The position numbers and the translations under genes are program-made. Shown in pieces: positions 8,142-15,943 of a stretch of DNA of 64,000 nt. This DNA comes from DATJFH01 sp035495815 (GTDB lineage: Bacteria; Acidobacteriota; Terriglobia; Bryobacterales; Bryobacteraceae): the NCBI GenBank assembly GCA_035495815.1, contig DATJFH010000346.1:1-64000 (forward strand), given 5' to 3'. The notes below the pieces were generated by a model. The model searched no databases. It had not been told where the DNA came from and worked only from the letters and a program-made list of their open reading frames with translations. Numbering within the stretch: the first letter of the stretch is position 1; the number at the start of each line of letters is the position of its first letter.

Positions 8142-9392
8142 CTACTGCTCTACTCGAAGCAGAGGCCTGGAAGCTCGGTAGGACTGTGTGTGCTTCACGG
8201 TTTCCGAGGCCAGGTGGCGGTAAAACGCCTCGCGCCGCAGCCGCAGCACTTCGTCGCTGTAATCGGCGACCCGCGCGAGGTTCTCCGCCGACATCCGACA
8301 CATCCGCCCGGGGTCCGCGAACACCTCGCGAATCTTCTGCGCCAGGCCGATCTCATCGTCCGGCCGCACCAGACAGGCCGGGGAGATCAGTTCCGGGATT
8401 CCCCCCACGTCCGAGCCGATGCAAGGCAGCCCTCGCGCCATCGCTTCGATCATGGCTCGCGGCAGCCCTTCAGTCCGTGATGGAAGAGCGAACATGTCGG
8501 CCGCGTCCAAGGCGCGAGTAATTTGGTCTTCGCCCCTGAGCTGACCGGCGAACGTGACGCGGCCGCTCATTCCGGTTTGCGCCGTCAGAGACTCCAGCTT
8601 GGCGCGCATTTTGCCGTCACCGACCAGAACCAGCCGCAGTTCCATGCCGCCGCGCACGCAGAGAGCGCAAGCCTTGATTAGCACGTCTTGCGCCTTGGGG
8701 AGCATCTCCATGGCGCCCACGCAGATGATGGTGAATGCTTTTTGATTCGCGGCGTATTGGCGCGCCTCGGTCCGGATCACGCACTGCTTCAGGCGCGCGC
8801 TGGTGTAGTGAGTCGTCATCACGTCCGAATAGGACGTGGAAAACGTCAGGCTGTTCGGCGGATAAAGGCGTTGTAAGGCGAACTGAGTCACGTACGCCGC
8901 GCCGGAAGCCCCCTGGCAGATTTTGCGAAGATAATGCGGCAGCAGCCAGCGCCACAGCGCCCGCATGCTCGTGTCCATGGCCGCGGGAGAGAGTGAAGCG
9001 TAGGGATCGCCCAAAACCTCGACTGCGTAAGGATGACCTGCCGGCAGATATCTCCAGGTCATTGCGCCAATGTTGCACGGTACGCGCATCAGGACGGCCT
9101 CCGCGTTGCCGACGGCGGTCCGGACAGCGGCCCTGACCGGGAACCAACGGCGCATCAATTGGTACGGTCCGACGAAGTCCGGCACGGGGGCGAAGCGCAC
9201 GCCCGGGCCGTCCGCCCGCAGCCAGTTGGCAGATGGCGTGGAAACCGGGCGGACGCGCGCCAGCAGCGTTAGCTCGTCGAAGCCGGCCAGGTATCGTGTC
9301 CAGAAGGTGTATCCATCTGCTTCCTGCCGGGCCCAGACGGCGCCGTCCGGCGTGGATTGAAAACGGATTGGGGTTGAAATCAGAAGTTTCAT
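8142..9392 (-). CDS. Glycosyltransferase family 4 protein
   Basis: The 416-residue GT-B protein begins at an ATG (9392) that overlaps the TGA of the upstream polymerase/ligase gene as ATGA, which settles the start against a longer reading frame. The C-terminal half carries the donor-site features: VGDGKMRAKLE, GQLRGEDQITRALDAADMFALPS and the E-x7-E motif in RTEGLPRAMIEAMARG. It probably adds one sugar of the exopolysaccharide repeat unit in the cytoplasm. It is translationally coupled to the preceding gene and followed after 45 bases by another glycosyltransferase. Donor and acceptor are unknown. Confidence 0.88.
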   Translation of the reverse strand: MKLLISTPIRFQSTPDGAVWARQEADGYTFWTRYLAGFDELTLLARVRPVSTPSANWLRADGPGVRFAPVPDFVGPYQLMRRWFPVRAAVRTAVGNAEAVLMRVPCNIGAMTWRYLPAGHPYAVEVLGDPYASLSPAAMDTSMRALWRWLLPHYLRKICQGASGAAYVTQFALQRLYPPNSLTFSTSYSDVMTTHYTSARLKQCVIRTEARQYAANQKAFTIICVGAMEMLPKAQDVLIKACALCVRGGMELRLVLVGDGKMRAKLESLTAQTGMSGRVTFAGQLRGEDQITRALDAADMFALPSRTEGLPRAMIEAMARGLPCIGSDVGGIPELISPACLVRPDDEIGLAQKIREVFADPGRMCRMSAENLARVADYSDEVLRLRREAFYRHLASETVKHTQSYRASRPLLRVEQ

Positions 9393-10738
9393 AGACGTTG
9401 GGTTCCCAACCGGCATGGTTCGGGGGCCGTTCGCGTCCGGCTGAGCGAAGCCCACAGCAGAGATCCGAAAGCGATCCAGAAGACCTCCGTCGTGATCACG
9501 CCGCCGAAACTGAACAGAAGCGCAAACATCAGCAGGCTGGTTCGATCCACGCGATCGTCCTCCAGATCCAATCGCAGAGCGGTCCGGGCCGCACGAATGG
9601 CCAGCCACGCCGGGACCAACAAACCCACCAATCCGAACATCAACGCCCAGTCAATGAACGTGCTGTGCGAATGAAGGCGGCGGATTCCGTCGCGGCCGAT
9701 GGCATATTCCCCAAGCTCGAAGAACGTGCCCAGCGCCTTGTCGACTCCACCGGTGCCGAAGCCGGCTACCCACCGGGTGTCCTCTGTGAGCAGACCGCCT
9801 GCGAACTGCCAGATCAGAGTCCTCGATCCCAGGGTGCCCACTGTTCCTTCCTGGTCCTGGAACAGCCGGCTCCGGATCTGGCTATAAACGTCGTTGTTGG
9901 CGTCTGCCAGGAGCGAATCCGCCGCCCAGAGCATGGAGACCGAGAACAACAGGGCCATACCACCCCACAGCAGCGCGGTCGGCGACCGCTGGCAGCGTAG
10001 GACCAGGCTCCACAGCAGCGTGCCGGCCAGAACGATGAACGCCGTGCGCGAGGCCGTCAGAAAGACGGCATATACCAGAAACAGGATGGCGGCGGCTGAC
10101 GCGGCGTTTGTCAACCGGCTCCGTCGATTCGCGGTCGTTCGCCAGAACTGCAGGGTTAGGAGACACGCTGCCAGCGCAGCCTGCGCCCCCACGCTGTTCG
10201 GGTTCGATGCCGTTCGTCCGTTCACGTCGATCAGGGTTCCGAACCGATACCCCGCCAGGCCGTCGCCCTCAATGGCCACAGCCAGCGCCAGCGACGCGAC
10301 CGTACCCCACACGAACCATTGGCTGCATCGCCTGGTGTAGTCGTTTTTGACAATCAGCGACGCCAGCGGAATGGTGACCGCGAAACCCGCGAACTTGAGA
10401 GCGCCGCGGCCCACTTCCGATTCCGCGGTCCAGAGCAGACCGCCGAGCATCAGCGTCAGGCAGGCCAGCATCGAAGGTGTTTTGGTGAATCCCGCAAACC
10501 GGCCATAACTGCGGACACTCAGCAGCAGCGCTGGAATGCAAATATACAGGTAGTAACGTGTCTCCACCCACTCCGGCATCTCGATATGGACGGATGCCAG
10601 CAGGTAGGCGGAAATCCAGTGGAACGAGATTCCAGCGAACACCAGGAACAGCGCCGCTTTCTCGATTCCGGCGGCTGCCCCAACGGCCGATTCGCGCCTT
10701 GCGGCGCCAGACTGAAGCGAAAACGCAACGGCGCTCAC
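9389..10738 (-). CDS. O-antigen ligase / Wzy-type polymerase family membrane protein
   Basis: The 449-residue protein starts at a GTG (10738) overlapping the upstream TGA as GTGA, with a strong AAGGAGG six bases before it; a longer frame to 10894 is only an extension inside the upstream gene. It has about ten to twelve membrane helices and a large periplasmic loop near residues 290-350 containing GSRTLIWQFAGG and ending in HSHSTFIDWALMFGLVG, the pattern of the Wzy_C/WaaL family. In this locus, with Wzx, Wza and a tyrosine autokinase, it most likely polymerises repeat units in the periplasm. A ligase role is the alternative, since family membership alone does not separate the two. Confidence 0.85.
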   Translation of the reverse strand: MSAVAFSLQSGAARRESAVGAAAGIEKAALFLVFAGISFHWISAYLLASVHIEMPEWVETRYYLYICIPALLLSVRSYGRFAGFTKTPSMLACLTLMLGGLLWTAESEVGRGALKFAGFAVTIPLASLIVKNDYTRRCSQWFVWGTVASLALAVAIEGDGLAGYRFGTLIDVNGRTASNPNSVGAQAALAACLLTLQFWRTTANRRSRLTNAASAAAILFLVYAVFLTASRTAFIVLAGTLLWSLVLRCQRSPTALLWGGMALLFSVSMLWAADSLLADANNDVYSQIRSRLFQDQEGTVGTLGSRTLIWQFAGGLLTEDTRWVAGFGTGGVDKALGTFFELGEYAIGRDGIRRLHSHSTFIDWALMFGLVGLLVPAWLAIRAARTALRLDLEDDRVDRTSLLMFALLFSFGGVITTEVFWIAFGSLLWASLSRTRTAPEPCRLGTQRL

Positions 10739-11889
10739 GATGCGCCTCCTTCGAGCCTCGGCTGTCCGCCGTCGTAGACCATCTCGAATGCCCTGGCGCA
10801 ATGCCGCATGGCGAAGCAGGTCTGATCGAAAAGCTTGACCGGATCCTCTTCCGGCCGGCGCCTGGACATCAACTCGACTGCCGCCCCCGCCCACGCCTCA
10901 TCTGTCGCCGCAAGTGAGAGACAGTAGACCCGCGGCGCCTGTTGCGAGATCTCGACAATACAGGGCAGATCGCTGGCCAGCACCGGCGCTCCGGCGGCCG
11001 AAGCCTCTAGAACCGCGCCCGGCAGCCCTTCCCTTAACGACGGAAAGATCATCAGGTCGGCGGCCGCCAGCAGCCTCGGCACATCGCCGCGGGTACCGGC
11101 GAACGTCACGCGCCCCTCTATTCCCAGGTCGGCCGCCAGCGTCCGCGCGTTGCGTTCGATCGCGCCGTCGGCTCCTCCACCGGCCAGAATCAGGTAGCTG
11201 TCCGGCCGCAGTTTCAAGACATGCTCGAAGATCCGCAGGAGACGGCCGTGATTCTTTGCTTCGTCCATTCGTCCTACGTGGATGCACAGAGGAGACTCTC
11301 CAGGTATCTGAAACTCGCGCCTCACTCCCGCCCGGTCTCCCGGTCCTGCGAACAATCCGGCGTCGATGCCGTTGTAAATCACCTCGCATCGCTCGTCGCG
11401 CCGCCACCGGTCTCCCCAGGCGCTCTCGAGACTCGCCTCGCTCACTCCCAGAATCCGCGTCGCGTACCGGTTCAGCCAACCTTTCATCAAACGCCTTTGC
11501 AGACGGCGGCGGAGGTTGTTTCCGTGCCCGTCGGTCATGCTGCGAAAATGTGCGATCCGGCCCGGCACGCCCGCTTTGGCGGCCAACCGCAGAATGTATC
11601 CGGAAAAGTAATGTACGTGCGAGTGCACCACGTCGAATGGCGTGGCCCGCAGCAGCCTGCTGAACCGGCCGGGAAACCGTGGATCCAGTGGGATGTAATG
11701 AAGCCGGCCTCCCAATTCCCGAATTTCGTTGTCCAGTTCCCCGGGCAGACCGGATGTGCAGCAGAACTCGAATCGGTACCGGTTGCGATCGATATTGCGC
11801 ATCAGGTCGAGCGTGCGCATTTCCGCGCCGCCTCGGTCCATTTTGCGCAGGACGTGCAGAATCCTCACCGGCGACGATTCTGTGTTCAT
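10735..11889 (-). CDS. Glycosyltransferase family 4 protein
   Basis: The 384-residue GT-B enzyme opens with RILHVLRKMDRGGAE, the standard N-terminal loop of GT4 enzymes of the polysaccharide type, and has VHSHVHYFSGYILRLA in the acceptor domain. The donor domain shows HVGRMDEAKNHGRLLRIF and the E-x7-E motif in FPSLREGLPGAVLEA. The start at 11889 overlaps the upstream stop as ATGA. The stop overlaps the GTG of the next gene as GTGA, so it is coupled on both sides. It would add a sugar to the lipid-linked repeat unit; specificity is unknown. Confidence 0.9.
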   Translation of the reverse strand: MNTESSPVRILHVLRKMDRGGAEMRTLDLMRNIDRNRYRFEFCCTSGLPGELDNEIRELGGRLHYIPLDPRFPGRFSRLLRATPFDVVHSHVHYFSGYILRLAAKAGVPGRIAHFRSMTDGHGNNLRRRLQRRLMKGWLNRYATRILGVSEASLESAWGDRWRRDERCEVIYNGIDAGLFAGPGDRAGVRREFQIPGESPLCIHVGRMDEAKNHGRLLRIFEHVLKLRPDSYLILAGGGADGAIERNARTLAADLGIEGRVTFAGTRGDVPRLLAAADLMIFPSLREGLPGAVLEASAAGAPVLASDLPCIVEISQQAPRVYCLSLAATDEAWAGAAVELMSRRRPEEDPVKLFDQTCFAMRHCARAFEMVYDGGQPRLEGGAS

Positions 11890-13199
11890 ACCCTCACCAC
11901 CTGCAGGAGCTTTCCCTGCGGCGTCCGCGGCAGCGATTGCAGCCAGTCGATCTCCACCGGCAGGTCTCCCAGCAGCCCGCGCAGCCTGCCGCGTAAAGAC
12001 TGCTCGCGGCCCGGCGTGAACGGGGTTCCCTTCAGACGGAGCGTAATGCCCGCTGTGTTCCGGACCAGAATTTGGAACTGGTGTACTTCGCCGTATTCTT
12101 TCATCAAGTGGTTCCAAAAAATGCAATTGATGGTCTTGCCATTGAGTTCGAGCAGCCCGGCGACGCGTCCCTGAAGCTGGTCGATGGCCTTGACTCCGGA
12201 TTCGTCGGCGTCTTCGGCGCGATAGGTCGCCATATCGCCGATCTCGTAGCGCAGGAAGGGAGTGCCGCGGCACACCAGGCTGGTGCAGAGAACCCGACCG
12301 GATTCCCCGGGCGCCGCCGGTCTTCCTTCACGATCCACAATCTCCAGGAACACCAGAGGCCGCATGACGTTCAACACCTCGTCGTCCGATCGCTCGAACG
12401 CCATCAGTGACAGCTCCCGCCCGCCGTACGCGTTCCGTATGGGAAGTCCGAACACCTGACGGAAGAGCGCGCGCTGGTGATCGTAGAGCATCTCGCCGCC
12501 GTTCCACAGCGCCTGCACCACTCCCGCTGGAGGAAGAATCCCTCTGCGGGCCATCTCCCTGGCGACGAACTCCAGCATGCTGGTGAAGCCGAACAGCGCC
12601 AGCCCCGGGTATCGCCGGGTAGCGGCCAGAACCGTGTCCACCGTTTTTCCGTCCAGGGAATAACCGTCCACCAGCAGATCGCGGCGCAGAAAACAAGAGA
12701 TGCGGTTCCTGACGGAACGCTGCCGGCCGATGTCGCGCTCGGAGCCCCACACGCAGATCGTCGGCATGCCCGGAATCCAGCCCATGCGCATCCGGCTGTA
12801 GAGCCGGGTGGCTGTGGTGGCGCGCAGCATGGCGCGGTCGTGCAGATAAGGTGTCGGCTCGCCGGTGGACCCGCCCGTGGTCGAAGCAGAACCGATGATG
12901 CCGAAGCGCTCTTGAATCGAAGTTGGATGGAAGCGCTCCCGCAAGTCTTGCTTGCGCATGATTGGCAGCGACTGCCAGACTCGCCAAAGCTCATCCGGAG
13001 TGTCGATGTGGGCCGCGTCCCGCCACTCCTGCAAAGCGTCCGTGCGCGAGCCGAAATAGCGGATCTGCGCCAGAAGCCGTTTGGAAAGCTCGGACCGCGC
13101 CCGGTCTGGGTTCAGGGTAGGAAAGCGGTCGAGCTCGCTCCAGTAGCCCTGCAATCCCTGCGCGGCGAAATACGTCTTCCACAACGTCCGGCTGATCAT
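11886..13199 (-). CDS. CapK-like phenylacetate-CoA ligase family (adenylate-forming) protein
   Basis: The 437-residue protein belongs to the CapK branch of the adenylate-forming superfamily. It has the AMP-binding P-loop in SASTTGGSTGEPTPY (about residues 100-115), an NAYGGREL motif in place of the usual YG.TE region, an FLRYEIGDMATY segment that matches the core ATP-binding Asp motif, and a C-terminal lid ending RTPQGKLLQVVRV with the conserved Lys. Such proteins activate a carboxylate as an acyl-adenylate; CapK relatives sit in capsule clusters with unproved function. ATGA overlaps join it to the DUF362 gene before and the glycosyltransferase after. A natural reading is activation of an acyl or amino-acid decoration of the polysaccharide, which is inference. 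Confidence 0.87.
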   Translation of the reverse strand: MISRTLWKTYFAAQGLQGYWSELDRFPTLNPDRARSELSKRLLAQIRYFGSRTDALQEWRDAAHIDTPDELWRVWQSLPIMRKQDLRERFHPTSIQERFGIIGSASTTGGSTGEPTPYLHDRAMLRATTATRLYSRMRMGWIPGMPTICVWGSERDIGRQRSVRNRISCFLRRDLLVDGYSLDGKTVDTVLAATRRYPGLALFGFTSMLEFVAREMARRGILPPAGVVQALWNGGEMLYDHQRALFRQVFGLPIRNAYGGRELSLMAFERSDDEVLNVMRPLVFLEIVDREGRPAAPGESGRVLCTSLVCRGTPFLRYEIGDMATYRAEDADESGVKAIDQLQGRVAGLLELNGKTINCIFWNHLMKEYGEVHQFQILVRNTAGITLRLKGTPFTPGREQSLRGRLRGLLGDLPVEIDWLQSLPRTPQGKLLQVVRV

Positions 13200-14665
13200 G
13201 CAGCCTGCTCCTTTCCGGCGGGCGGCGTTTCCAGGTCTTTCCAACCCTGCGGCGCAATTACCTTGCGCCGGAATCGCCGCGTCATGTCCGCCACACTCAT
13301 CTCGCCGCCTGGCGCCCTTACCACGATGTCGTCCGGAGCGAATTCGGTCAGCGGAAAGTTTCCGGTCCGAAACGCTTCCCGGGTGAGACAGATCGCGGAC
13401 GGATCGTACCCGAGCAGCGCCGCGCCCACCCAATCGGCCGCGGCCGTATTGGCCGACATCGTCAAAACGCCGATGGGAGCCGGGATCGGCGCCAGCGGTC
13501 CCTCGCCTTCGCCGGCGATAATCGCATCGGTAATCGAGAGCACTCTGCGCTGAGGCGCGCTGTCGAGCCGCCCGTCGCTGCGCCCGTAGTGCAGAATCGT
13601 CTGTAGATCCAGCGTCATTCTCCACAGCGTGTCGTTGCCATGCCACGCGCCTTCCACGTTGTTGTCGCCGCCGAACAGCGAGCCAGCGCGCAGGGCCGCG
13701 CTTGCTCCCAGCGAGCAGAGTCCCCGTGCAAGGACGCCCGATCGCCGGTTTCCCTGGTCCAGCATGTCTTCCGCGAGGGACTTCCACCCGCTCGAACCTG
13801 GATAGCAGTCGCCACCGCCGGCCGCGCCACCCTTGCGGTGATGCGGAAGATACTGCTTGTGACCGTTGGCGCCGACCATGTTCTTGAGCGCTCCCGTCAT
13901 ACCGGCCTTCTTGTGTGTTTTGAGCTTCGGCAGGTTGAGGACCACATCCGCCTCGATCAGCTCGCGCGCGATCAGGTACTGATGCCTGCCCACTCCGTGC
14001 GTGGACCGCAGCCCTTGCGGATCGTACATCGTGACCCGAAACTCGGAGTCATCGCGCGTGATCGGCTCGAGCGAGCTGTCGCGCCCCAGGTCGAACAGCA
14101 CGTACTCATCGAGCGACCGGCTGGTGAGTCCCGTTTGCGCCCAGCGATCATGCCCGTCGCGCGTCACCAACCGGAAGTCGCGCACCGACACCGCTCCGCC
14201 GGCCCCGCTCCGCTCCACGCGCTCCTCGATCCCGCAGGTCCGCATCAGAGCGGAAAAATCGCAAGCTTGCAGCGGCGCGTCGCCGATCACCACCGACGCC
14301 GGCGATGTCTTCATCGCATACTGCAGTACCGTCTCAATCAGACTGGGATGAGTCACCAGACTGTCCAGACCGTGGCCGGACCGGCTCTCATGCAGGACCC
14401 AGTTCGGCTTGATCAGCACCCGATCGCCCGGCCTGATCACTGCCGCCAGCGGGTTCCATTCCGCCTGCCCGAAACGAGCTGGGTCCAGGCCGGCGCACTG
14501 AAACATTTCCCTCAGCGCCGCGGCCGCCGGCGAGACCGCGCACGGTCCGTGCAGCTCCGGGGCGGCCGAAACCCGGCACGATTCGTACTCCGCGGCGGGC
14601 GCTTGCGCAAGGTACACGTTGCGGCAGGCCGAGAAAGCTTTGTGGTCCAAAAGGTCGTTGTTCAT
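13196..14665 (-). CDS. DUF362 domain-containing protein
   Basis: The 489-residue protein shows the DUF362 signatures: RPGDRVLIKPNWV near residue 80, VVIGDAPLQ, LPKLKTHKKAGMTGALKN followed by GANGHKQYLPHHR, and a C-terminal NTAAADWVGAALLGYDP region. No signal peptide, membrane helix or 4Fe-4S ferredoxin motif is visible, so it is probably cytoplasmic. The ATG at 14665 overlaps the flippase stop as ATGA (another ATG lies six bases earlier), and the stop overlaps the CapK-like gene the same way. DUF362 has no established biochemical role; the coupling to a CapK-like ligase inside a polysaccharide operon suggests a joint step in modifying or handling the sugar chain. Confidence 0.88.
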   Translation of the reverse strand: MNNDLLDHKAFSACRNVYLAQAPAAEYESCRVSAAPELHGPCAVSPAAAALREMFQCAGLDPARFGQAEWNPLAAVIRPGDRVLIKPNWVLHESRSGHGLDSLVTHPSLIETVLQYAMKTSPASVVIGDAPLQACDFSALMRTCGIEERVERSGAGGAVSVRDFRLVTRDGHDRWAQTGLTSRSLDEYVLFDLGRDSSLEPITRDDSEFRVTMYDPQGLRSTHGVGRHQYLIARELIEADVVLNLPKLKTHKKAGMTGALKNMVGANGHKQYLPHHRKGGAAGGGDCYPGSSGWKSLAEDMLDQGNRRSGVLARGLCSLGASAALRAGSLFGGDNNVEGAWHGNDTLWRMTLDLQTILHYGRSDGRLDSAPQRRVLSITDAIIAGEGEGPLAPIPAPIGVLTMSANTAAADWVGAALLGYDPSAICLTREAFRTGNFPLTEFAPDDIVVRAPGGEMSVADMTRRFRRKVIAPQGWKDLETPPAGKEQAA

Positions 14666-15933
14666 CGCCATGCTTTGAGCTTTCCGTACGTCAGTGCCCC
14701 ATACGACAGGGCCGCGCACGCTGATGCGATCACGGCCGCCCAGGCTGCTCCGGCCAGTCCCCAGGTGTGAATCAGCGGCCATGCGCAGGCGAGAGTCACG
14801 ACCGACACTCCGCCGTGAATCCACATCTGAACGCCGAACATCCGCATCGCCGTAATCGCGGTTCCGAAGCAGGAGCCCAGATAATTTACTGCGGCGCTGA
14901 TCATCAGCAGCGTCAGAACGCCGGAATGTTCGGCGTATTCGCGCTTGTACAGCCGGAACAGCAAATCCCGGCCGATGACGGCGGCGGCCGCCACTCCCAG
15001 GACGCCCATCAGCACGCCCACGCCTGTCAGCTTTGCCAGCAGAATTAGGAAGGTATCCCGCCGGCCGTCCTTGTACATAGTCGCCAGCCGCGTCATCCCC
15101 GCCTGGCAGATCGCATTCATGACCGCTCCGCCCGCCAGCGCGACCACTGCCAGCGCCGAGTAGATGCCCAAGTCGCGCTCGCTGCGTCCGTGCTCGAGGA
15201 AGTAGCGTGGAATATTGGTATTGAACGAGAGCAGCATGGCCGTCAGTCCGAGCGGCAGCGAAACCATCCCGATCCGCTGGAGCGTCCGGAATTTCGCCGT
15301 CGATCCCGCGGTCCGCGGCCCGGTCTCGCGGCTGTCGTAGCCCAGCAGAACCGCCAGCCACACCAGCCCCATCCCGGCAACGGCCGCTTCCGGCGAGCCC
15401 CCCATCCACAGAATCAGGATCAGGAGACCCAGCGAAAGGACGCCCCGGAACACAAGTGAGATCGCGATCCGCCGCATGCGGCCGCGAAGCTGGTACAGCC
15501 CGTAATAAAGATCGCTCACCGATTCGACCGCTTTACACAGCCCGACCAGCCCTATCAGACGCGCGGTTTCGATCCGGTATCCGCCGGCGAAAGCGACTGC
15601 CAGCGAAACGGCGAGTGCGCCGGCGGTGGTCAGCAGGCGCAGGCGGAGATAATCGGAGAAGTCGAATTCGGCGCGGCTGTCGGTCGCCAGTACCGCCCGC
15701 AGATTGAGGTTGCTCAAGAGAAAGATGGGGGCGGCGATCGCCAGTCCCAGCGAAAACTGCCCCACCACCGTGGGTGTGGTGATCCGTGCCATGGCTACGA
15801 CCATGCCCCACTGGCAGGCCGCGTAGATCAGGTTGCCGGCCAGCGTCCAGGCAAAGTCGGAGCGAAGTGAAGGGATCTGTTCGAGAGGCGCCGCCACCGG
15901 CAGCGCTCCCGGGCAAAGGCTGGTGGCACTCAT
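14662..15933 (-). CDS. Wzx-type polysaccharide flippase (MATE/MVF-like fold)
   Basis: The protein of about 423 residues has twelve to fourteen predicted membrane helices starting with FAWTLAGNLIYAACQWGMVV and the Wzx-like phrase TPTVVGQFSLGLAIAAPIFLLSNLNLR. Wzx proteins flip undecaprenyl-linked repeat units across the inner membrane. The ATG at 15933 lies 10 bases after the kinase stop; another ATG at 15975 would overlap the kinase gene by 32 bases and add 14 poorly conserved residues. Neither has a good ribosome binding site, so the start is not certain. The stop overlaps the DUF362 gene as ATGA. Confidence 0.87.
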   Translation of the reverse strand: MSATSLCPGALPVAAPLEQIPSLRSDFAWTLAGNLIYAACQWGMVVAMARITTPTVVGQFSLGLAIAAPIFLLSNLNLRAVLATDSRAEFDFSDYLRLRLLTTAGALAVSLAVAFAGGYRIETARLIGLVGLCKAVESVSDLYYGLYQLRGRMRRIAISLVFRGVLSLGLLILILWMGGSPEAAVAGMGLVWLAVLLGYDSRETGPRTAGSTAKFRTLQRIGMVSLPLGLTAMLLSFNTNIPRYFLEHGRSERDLGIYSALAVVALAGGAVMNAICQAGMTRLATMYKDGRRDTFLILLAKLTGVGVLMGVLGVAAAAVIGRDLLFRLYKREYAEHSGVLTLLMISAAVNYLGSCFGTAITAMRMFGVQMWIHGGVSVVTLACAWPLIHTWGLAGAAWAAVIASACAALSYGALTYGKLKAWR

Positions 15934-15943
15934 CTCCGCCACA

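Noticed and set aside
12273..15409. Long upstream extensions of the polysaccharide genes
   Set aside because: The extra N-terminal parts lie inside the upstream genes, have shadow-type composition, and the ATGA/GTGA overlaps give consistent shorter starts.
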